From an uncultured Bacilli bacterium (lineage in GTDB: Bacteria; Bacillota_I; Bacilli_A; RF39; UBA660), in NCBI GenBank assembly GCA_910584255.1, contig CAJTXV010000043.1:1-11128 (forward strand): a DNA stretch of 11,128 nt, read 5' to 3'. Under the pieces are notes generated by a model. The model was not told the origin of the DNA and did not search any database. It saw only the letters and a list, made by a program, of their open reading frames with translations. Both the position numbers and the translations under genes were made by a program. Below, piece by piece: positions 1 through 4,655 of the stretch (positions are counted from its first letter, which is position 1; each line of letters starts with the position of its first letter).

Positions 1-4
1 GTGT

Positions 5-47
5 GAGAGGGACAAATTAAATAAAGTTAATTTATTTAATTTTCTCT
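5..47. repeat. AT-only perfect inverted repeat (hairpin) at left edge
   Basis: Bases 14-25 (AAATTAAATAAA) and 31-42 (TTTATTTAATTT) are exact reverse complements of 12 bp with a five-base loop GTTAA. GAGA at 5-8 and TCTC/CTCT at 43-47 can extend the stem across a small asymmetric internal loop. No strong T-run follows, so it is a weak terminator candidate for whatever gene lies to the left, or a bidirectional hairpin. The rest of 48-143 holds only A/T tracts and the glycosyltransferase promoter region; I see no gene there. Confidence 0.55.
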
Positions 48-86
48 ACTCGATTCTTATTTTGAAAAAAATAAAAAAAATCACAA

Positions 87-122
87 AATTATCTTTCAAG
101 AACTATTTTTTTTTGATATCAT
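87..122 (+). promoter_or_regulatory. Putative promoter region of the PMT-family gene
   Basis: TATCAT at 117-122 is a fair -10 box. It lies 16 bases after TCTTTCAAG (92-100), part of AATTATCTTTCAAGA (87-101). The same block at 1902-1916 precedes the TATAAT box of the kinase gene with identical spacing, which is the main support for a promoter here. No good TTGACA-type -35 is present, and CATTAT at 120-125 is an alternative -10. The ribosome binding site AGGAGG (133-138) follows, five bases before the ATG at 144. Confidence 0.4.
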
Positions 123-143
123 TATAGATGATAGGAGGCTATT

Positions 144-1868
144 ATGAAAAAGGAAAGGTCAAAATTTGGTCAATTTTGGCACAAATTTAGTGATACAACT
201 AGGGAACTTCATAAAACAGATTGGATTATTATTGGGATTCTTATTTTAATTTATGGCATCATTGCTTTTACTAATTTAGGTTCAACTAAAAATCCTCAAA
301 CTTTTTATAAATTTACATCATCTGAAGATGAGGTAGTGTTTACTGTAGGAGAAACTGCGAAAGGGATTTCTAAAATTAGAATGTATGCAGGAGACATTAA
401 TGGAAATTACAATATTTATGTTTCAGGGGATAATTTAACTTATATACATGTTGGTACTGTTGAACAAGGAATGTCTTTTGCTTGGAATGATTATGAAATT
501 AATCAAGATTTAAGGTTTATTAAACTGGTTTCAGAAACACCAAATGTATTCTTAGGGGAAATACAACTTTATGATACATATGGTACAAAAGTAGTTGCAA
601 CTGCAGTAAATGAAAGTGCAAAACGGTTGGTAGATGAACCAGATATGGTTCCAGCGACGATTAGTTTCAAAAATAGTGCATATTTTGATGAAATATATTT
701 TGCTAGAAGCGCTTATGAATATGTTCATGGTATGAGTGTTATGGAGTGGGTTCATCCGCCACTAGGAAAATTAATTCAAGCAATTCCTATTGCAATCTTT
801 GGTATGGCACCATTCTTTTATCGACTTATGGGATGCCTTGCTGGACTACTCATGATTCCTGCTATGTATGCCTTAGGAAAAACTATTTTTAAAGATCGAC
901 GTTATGGATTATTAGCAGCACTTCTTATGATGTTTGATAATTTTCACTTTGCTCAGTCTAGAATGGGAACGGTAGATACATTCTTAGTATTATTTATTAT
1001 GTTATCTGCATTATTTATGTTTAAATACATTCTGTTAGAAAAAAAGGATCCTCTGCAAAAGAAATTCTTATATTTGGGACTTTCTGGATTATTTATTGGA
1101 TGTAGTATTGCAACAAAGTGGACAGGATTATATGCGGGTTTTGCCTTAGCAATTGCCTTTTTTGTAGATTTGTTCTTCAAATATAAATATAGAAGAAGAA
1201 ATAGTGAAGAAGATAAGAAGAATTTAGTAAAAATTCTTGGATTCTGTGTATTGGTATTTGTAGTTGTACCTGTTGTTATTTATTTCTTATCTTATTTGTT
1301 ATTCCCAAATGTATATCCAAGCCGTGTAGATAGTGTACCTAAAGTATTTGATCAAATGCATGGAATGTATGATTATCATTCTGGATTAGTAGAAGAACAT
1401 CCATTCTCATCTAAATGGTTTACATGGCCACTAATGCAAAGACCTGTTTGGTATTATGTTGGGTACTTAGGTAATTCAATGCGCGGTACGATTTCTGGAA
1501 TTGGAAATCCTGCTATTTGGTGGTTTGGAATCGTTGCTAGTATCTTTGCTTTGATTTCAGCAATGATTAAGAGAGATAAAGAAAATGGATATATTATTTT
1601 GTTTATTCTTTGTAGTTGGTTACCATATATGTTGATTGGAAGAGTTATGTTTATGTATCATTTCTTTCCAACTTTACCATTCTGGATTTTGGCAATTGTC
1701 TCTTTGATGAAATTTTTAACAGAGAAGGTTAAAAATAATAGTATTTATGTATTTTACATTGCTGTTGTCATCTTGTTCTTTACGTATTTTTATCCGGCAG
1801 TTAGCGGAATGCCAGTTTCTAATAAATATTTAGATACATTGTTGTGGTTTAAATCTTGGTATTTCTAA
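144..1868 (+). CDS. PMT-family (protein O-mannosyltransferase-like) membrane glycosyltransferase
   Basis: A 574-residue GT39/GT-C type membrane enzyme. Such enzymes transfer a sugar from a polyprenyl-phosphate donor to Ser/Thr of exported proteins, or to another surface acceptor. After one membrane segment (about 27-45) comes a beta-rich external stretch (about 50-155) that looks discoidin-like. The catalytic first-loop motif follows (FDEIYFARSAYEY, with acidic D182 and E183), then HPPLGK at 204-209, a family hallmark. About nine further hydrophobic segments follow. SSKWFTWPLMQRPVWYY (422-438) and YHFFPTLPFW (505-514) also match the PMT pattern. AGGAGG at 133-138 supports the ATG at 144. The gene is followed by an intrinsic terminator, so it appears monocistronic. 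PMT-family membership is secure. The sugar and acceptor are not known; transfer to a protein, a lipid or a wall polymer are all possible. Confidence 0.88.
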   Translation: MKKERSKFGQFWHKFSDTTRELHKTDWIIIGILILIYGIIAFTNLGSTKNPQTFYKFTSSEDEVVFTVGETAKGISKIRMYAGDINGNYNIYVSGDNLTYIHVGTVEQGMSFAWNDYEINQDLRFIKLVSETPNVFLGEIQLYDTYGTKVVATAVNESAKRLVDEPDMVPATISFKNSAYFDEIYFARSAYEYVHGMSVMEWVHPPLGKLIQAIPIAIFGMAPFFYRLMGCLAGLLMIPAMYALGKTIFKDRRYGLLAALLMMFDNFHFAQSRMGTVDTFLVLFIMLSALFMFKYILLEKKDPLQKKFLYLGLSGLFIGCSIATKWTGLYAGFALAIAFFVDLFFKYKYRRRNSEEDKKNLVKILGFCVLVFVVVPVVIYFLSYLLFPNVYPSRVDSVPKVFDQMHGMYDYHSGLVEEHPFSSKWFTWPLMQRPVWYYVGYLGNSMRGTISGIGNPAIWWFGIVASIFALISAMIKRDKENGYIILFILCSWLPYMLIGRVMFMYHFFPTLPFWILAIVSLMKFLTEKVKNNSIYVFYIAVVILFFTYFYPAVSGMPVSNKYLDTLLWFKSWYF

Positions 1869-1891
1869 TGTAAAAAATAAAAAAAATTGGA

Positions 1892-1929
1892 AAAAAAGGA
1901 GAATTGTCTTTCAAGATAATTCCTTTTTT
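1892..1929 (+). terminator. Intrinsic terminator after the PMT-family gene
   Basis: The A-run at 1892-1897 and GG pair with CC and the T-run at 1924-1929. AATT 1902-1905 pairs with AATT 1918-1921, a G-U follows, then TCT 1907-1909 pairs with AGA 1914-1916 around a TTCA loop. Two bases (A1900/G1901) are bulged. The long A/T-flanked stem with six terminal T residues lies 24 bases after the stop codon. It overlaps the upstream part of the next gene's promoter. Confidence 0.75.
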
Positions 1930-1937
1930 GCTATAAT
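1910..1937 (+). promoter_or_regulatory. Promoter of the kinase-Smr unit
   Basis: A perfect TATAAT at 1932-1937 is preceded by a poor -35 (TTCAAG, 1910-1915, 16-base spacing) lying inside the terminator hairpin of the previous gene. The start codon follows only 17 bases after the -10 box, so the 5' untranslated region would be very short. The TCTTTCAAG-N16-TAT(A/C)AT arrangement is repeated upstream of the PMT-family gene. Confidence 0.55.
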
Positions 1938-1954
1938 ACTAATAGGTGGTATAT

Positions 1955-2872
1955 ATGCAAAAGATAATATGCATTGGACATGCCGCATATGATATAACGT
2001 TACCGATGGAGTCTTATCCAATCGAAAACACCAAAGTGAGAATTGCACCAGGAGTAGAGTGTGGTGGTGGGGCCGCTGCAAATGCTGCTTATTTACTGTC
2101 GAAATGGGGAATGGATACTTCGTTTATAGGAATGGTTGGTCATGATTTGTATGGAGATCGAATTAAAAAAGAATTCCAAATGATTGGTACTAACATTGAT
2201 TACTTGGAAACTTCAGATAGCTTTCATACGAGTACAAGCTATATCTTAGCAAATCTTCAAAATGGAAGTCGTACGATTATTGTTTCTAGAGATAAAAATC
2301 AGTATGTAAAAAATCGTGACTTTGATTTTTCTCCAACAGGTATTCTAGTAGATGGAGAGGAGCCAGAAGCATCTTTATATTTACTTAAAAAGTATAAAGA
2401 ATGTGTCAGTGTGATTGATGCTGGAAACTTAAAGCCTGGGATTTTAAAACTTTGTCCATATGTAAAGTATCTTGTCTGTTCCAAAGATTTTGCAGAGGAG
2501 TATACAAATAAGAAAATTACATTAGAAAATATGGATACACTTTTAGAGATCTATCAGAAGTTAAAAGATGATTTTCATAATACGATAGTAATTACACTTG
2601 GTGCAAATGGTTCTTTTACATTCATTGATGGTGTGCCTACTGTGGTTCCTACCTTAAATATTGAACAGCCTGTAGATTCTACAGCAGCAGGAGATATTTT
2701 CCATGGAGCATTTACTTATTTCATTTGTAATGGATATTCCCTATATGATACAGTTCTTCTTTCAAATATTGCGGGGGCTTTATCTGTTATGGAGTTAGGT
2801 GGAAAGAATTCAATGCCTGAGTTAGAAAAAGTATTTGAATGGAAGGATAGAATCTATCATGAACGTTCCTAG
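1955..2872 (+). CDS. PfkB-family carbohydrate kinase
   Basis: A ribokinase/PfkB-fold sugar kinase that would phosphorylate a sugar or nucleoside with ATP in the cytoplasm. Residues are numbered from the ATG at 1955 (305 aa). The N-terminal strand is IICIGHAAYDIT, and a substrate-side glycine run sits at GGG 37-39 followed by AAANAAYLL. The PfkB signature 2 is present as DSTAAGDIFHGAFTY (241-255), with D247 as the expected catalytic base; the A-A-G-D form is also seen in ribokinases. Length is typical. An in-frame GTG at 1946 gives three more residues, but it lies inside the AGGTGG ribosome binding site (1944-1949), so the ATG is preferred. It overlaps the Smr gene downstream. The substrate cannot be read from sequence; ribose, fructose, adenosine and others remain possible. 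Confidence 0.85.
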   Translation: MQKIICIGHAAYDITLPMESYPIENTKVRIAPGVECGGGAAANAAYLLSKWGMDTSFIGMVGHDLYGDRIKKEFQMIGTNIDYLETSDSFHTSTSYILANLQNGSRTIIVSRDKNQYVKNRDFDFSPTGILVDGEEPEASLYLLKKYKECVSVIDAGNLKPGILKLCPYVKYLVCSKDFAEEYTNKKITLENMDTLLEIYQKLKDDFHNTIVITLGANGSFTFIDGVPTVVPTLNIEQPVDSTAAGDIFHGAFTYFICNGYSLYDTVLLSNIAGALSVMELGGKNSMPELEKVFEWKDRIYHERS

Positions 2873-3110
2873 CTTAGATCTTCACGGAATGGATCGTGAG
2901 ATTACTAAAATCCTTGTCAAAGAATTTATTAGGGATCATTATAAGATGGGATATGAAAAAGTAATCATTATTCATGGAATCGGTACAGGAGTTTTAAAAA
3001 AAACAGTTCAAGAGGTCTTGAACAAAGAAAAATTAGTAGAAAATTTTTACCTAGATTTTTTTAATATTGGTACAACAGTGGTGACACTGAAAAAAAATAT
3101 TGACAAATAG
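2859..3110 (+). CDS. Stand-alone Smr-domain protein
   Basis: An 83-residue protein consisting of little more than one Smr domain, the fold at the C-terminus of MutS2 and in small MutS-related proteins. Smr domains bind or nick nucleic acid, and some act on mRNA of stalled ribosomes. The hallmarks are LDLHG at 6-10, HGIGTG at 39-44 (usual HGKGTG, here with Ile for Lys) and GTTVVTLK at 71-78. I chose the ATG at 2859, which overlaps the kinase stop codon by 14 bases and has GGAAGG at 2841-2846 upstream, rather than a TTG at 2835. The overlap suggests translational coupling to the kinase, although a functional link is not obvious. The last codons contain the -35 box of the next operon. Family assignment is firm; whether it is a nuclease is unknown. 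Confidence 0.82.
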   Translation: MNVPSLDLHGMDREITKILVKEFIRDHYKMGYEKVIIIHGIGTGVLKKTVQEVLNKEKLVENFYLDFFNIGTTVVTLKKNIDK

Positions 3111-3128
3111 TTTGGTTTGTGCTAAAAT
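3100..3128 (+). promoter_or_regulatory. Strong sigma-A-type promoter with extended -10
   Basis: A perfect TTGACA (3100-3105), 17 bases, then TAAAAT (3123-3128) preceded by TGC, the extended -10 element. The -35 lies in the final codons of the Smr gene, so the promoters are nested without any intergenic terminator. The start site would be near 3134-3136. It drives the two unrecognised genes that follow. Confidence 0.85.
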
Positions 3129-3147
3129 ATGGCACATATTAACCAAA
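3111..3147. promoter_or_regulatory. Compound inverted repeat over the -10 and start site (possible operator)
   Basis: TTTGGTT (3111-3117) mirrors AACCAAA (3141-3147), and directly inside it TGTGC (3118-3122) mirrors GCACA (3132-3136), with TATT unpaired on the right. The dyad encloses the -10 box. A transcript starting at this promoter would carry only part of the right arm, so a DNA-level operator fits better than an RNA switch. Read-through RNA from the Smr gene could fold it. There is no T-run, so it is not a normal terminator. Confidence 0.45.
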
Positions 3148-3160
3148 GGGGGAGAATTAT

Positions 3161-4636
3161 ATGTATACAGAAGAAAGAAAAAGTAATTTATTGAAAGAAT
3201 TTTTGTTGAAATTAATTCTAATCATTATTTTTGTTTTATTATTGATTTGGCTAGTACCTTGGCCAAATATGGATTCTTATATGGATGCCTTAAATCCGTT
3301 AAAGAGTCAAATTTTCAATTCCAATATTCAGGAAATGAAAGATGCGGCAATTACTTATTTTACAAGCGAGAGATTGCCTCAAAACGTAGGGGATAAGAAG
3401 ACCTTAACATTACAACAAATGTTAGATTTGAAACTATTGATTCCATTTGTGGATAAAAATGGGGATGCTTGTGATGTAACTGCTTCTTATGTCATGATTG
3501 AAAAACAAGAAACAGAATACTTAATGAAAGTAAACTTAAAGTGTGGAGAAGAAGAAAACTATATTTTAGTACACTTAGGATGCTATGCATACTGTACAAC
3601 GGACATTTGTGAAAAGAAGGAAACCGTAGTTAATCCAGTAAAACCAACAATTATTGGAAGAAATCCAACGCCAAAACCAACGAATCGTCCAGATGGTAAT
3701 AGACCTACTTATGTTCCTACACCTTCATCGATTCCAACACCAAAGCCAACACCACCAATTCCAACGCATATACCAACACCAACACCTACGAATAAGCCGA
3801 CTCCAACACCTACGAATAAACCTACACCAACGCCTACGAATAGGCCAACTCCAACACCTACGAATAAACCTACACCAAAACCTACACCAAAACCTACACC
3901 AAGTCCTACACCAACGTATAAACCAAATAAGAAATATGAGTACGTAAAAACAGTAGAAGCTCATTGTGCAAGTTGGTCAAGTTGGACGACTAGTATGCTT
4001 AAGAAGGGACAAAGTGTTACTCCAGTTAATACTATGTATAAGGTAGTAGAAGACTTAGGAACTAAACGTGTACAAGTAGGAGTAGTGACTGCTAAATATC
4101 AAAAGGTATATGTTACTACAGATGAATTAGTACAAACTTCTACTTATAACTATAAAGTATGTAAAAATTACTCTTACGTAGTATCTGGTGGTACAGTATA
4201 TCAAGTTAGTGGAGATTGGACATACTCTGGTAAGACTTATACAGGAACAACCCCACCAAGAGATACACCAACTTCTCGTTGGATTCCAGTAGGAGTAGAT
4301 TGGGAAAATTGTAAGTCAGATTGTGTAAACCATCCAATTACTTTATATAAAGAACAAGTACGTGGTGGAAGATCTTACTCTGATCCAGTTCAAGTAACGG
4401 CTACTTGTACGGATATCGAAACAAGATCATTACCAGTTTATGTAAATACAAAGAAAACAACTGAAAAAACAGTAATGGTAGAACCTGAAAAACCATTATA
4501 TGGAAACATTCATTTCTATCGTGAAAAAACTTGTAATTCAGTCGTAGGTAAGCAAACCTATAAGCAATGTTCTACTTATAATGATACAAGTCTATTAAAT
4601 GACGGATATGGTTATAGTGGTAAATATTGTAATTAA
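3161..4636 (+). CDS. Membrane-anchored surface protein with Pro-Thr stalk, unrecognised
   Basis: A 491-residue protein of unknown function. A basic N-terminus and hydrophobic segment (about 14-33) form a signal anchor placing the rest outside. Residues about 55-140 have the look of a pseudopilin globular domain (MKDAAITYF, then LTLQQMLDLKLL, DKNGDACD, SYV, LKCGEE), but there is no prepilin cleavage motif. Residues 168-254 form a Pro-Thr stalk with 24 Thr between 170 and 252, including four PTPTPTNK-type units. Residues 258-491 form a Tyr/Thr-rich head with eight Cys (269, 334, 384, 388, 416, 458, 470, 490), plausibly disulfide-bonded. The GGGGGAG ribosome binding site (3148-3154) supports this start. 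It is first in an operon with the 938-residue gene 19 bases downstream. Surface location is inferred; the role could be adhesion, wall binding or a pilus-like assembly. Confidence 0.75.
   Translation: MYTEERKSNLLKEFLLKLILIIIFVLLLIWLVPWPNMDSYMDALNPLKSQIFNSNIQEMKDAAITYFTSERLPQNVGDKKTLTLQQMLDLKLLIPFVDKNGDACDVTASYVMIEKQETEYLMKVNLKCGEEENYILVHLGCYAYCTTDICEKKETVVNPVKPTIIGRNPTPKPTNRPDGNRPTYVPTPSSIPTPKPTPPIPTHIPTPTPTNKPTPTPTNKPTPTPTNRPTPTPTNKPTPKPTPKPTPSPTPTYKPNKKYEYVKTVEAHCASWSSWTTSMLKKGQSVTPVNTMYKVVEDLGTKRVQVGVVTAKYQKVYVTTDELVQTSTYNYKVCKNYSYVVSGGTVYQVSGDWTYSGKTYTGTTPPRDTPTSRWIPVGVDWENCKSDCVNHPITLYKEQVRGGRSYSDPVQVTATCTDIETRSLPVYVNTKKTTEKTVMVEPEKPLYGNIHFYREKTCNSVVGKQTYKQCSTYNDTSLLNDGYGYSGKYCN
3779..3910 (+). 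repeat. In-frame 24-bp and 12-bp tandem repeats coding the Pro-Thr stalk
   Basis: Four consecutive 24-bp units start at 3779, 3803, 3827 and 3851 (CCAACACCTACGAATAAR plus CCNACN), each coding PTPTPTN(K/R). Three 12-bp units follow at 3875, 3887 and 3899 (CCAAAACCTACA and variants), coding PKPT or PSPT. Both unit lengths are multiples of three, so gain or loss of units would change stalk length without breaking the frame. Confidence 0.9.
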
Positions 4637-4655
4637 TGAATAAGGAGGAACGGAT

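Noticed and set aside
69..113. Terminator formed by the A-tract and T-tract before the PMT-family gene
   Set aside because: Only A-T pairing around a loop of over 20 bases; far weaker than the related structure at 1892-1929.
1946..1954. GTG start adding three residues to the kinase
   Set aside because: The GTG is part of the AGGTGG ribosome binding site for the ATG at 1955, and homology begins at that ATG.
2835..2858. TTG start for the Smr protein
   Set aside because: It lies upstream of the GGAAGG site and adds eight residues with no family similarity.
3779..3910. CRISPR array
   Set aside because: Units are contiguous, have no unique spacers and code in frame within a larger gene.
3654..3964. 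Overlapping open frames on both strands across the Pro-Thr repeat
   Set aside because: Low-complexity His/Gln or Trp/Arg/Cys translations are by-products of the repeat in other frames, with no independent start signals.
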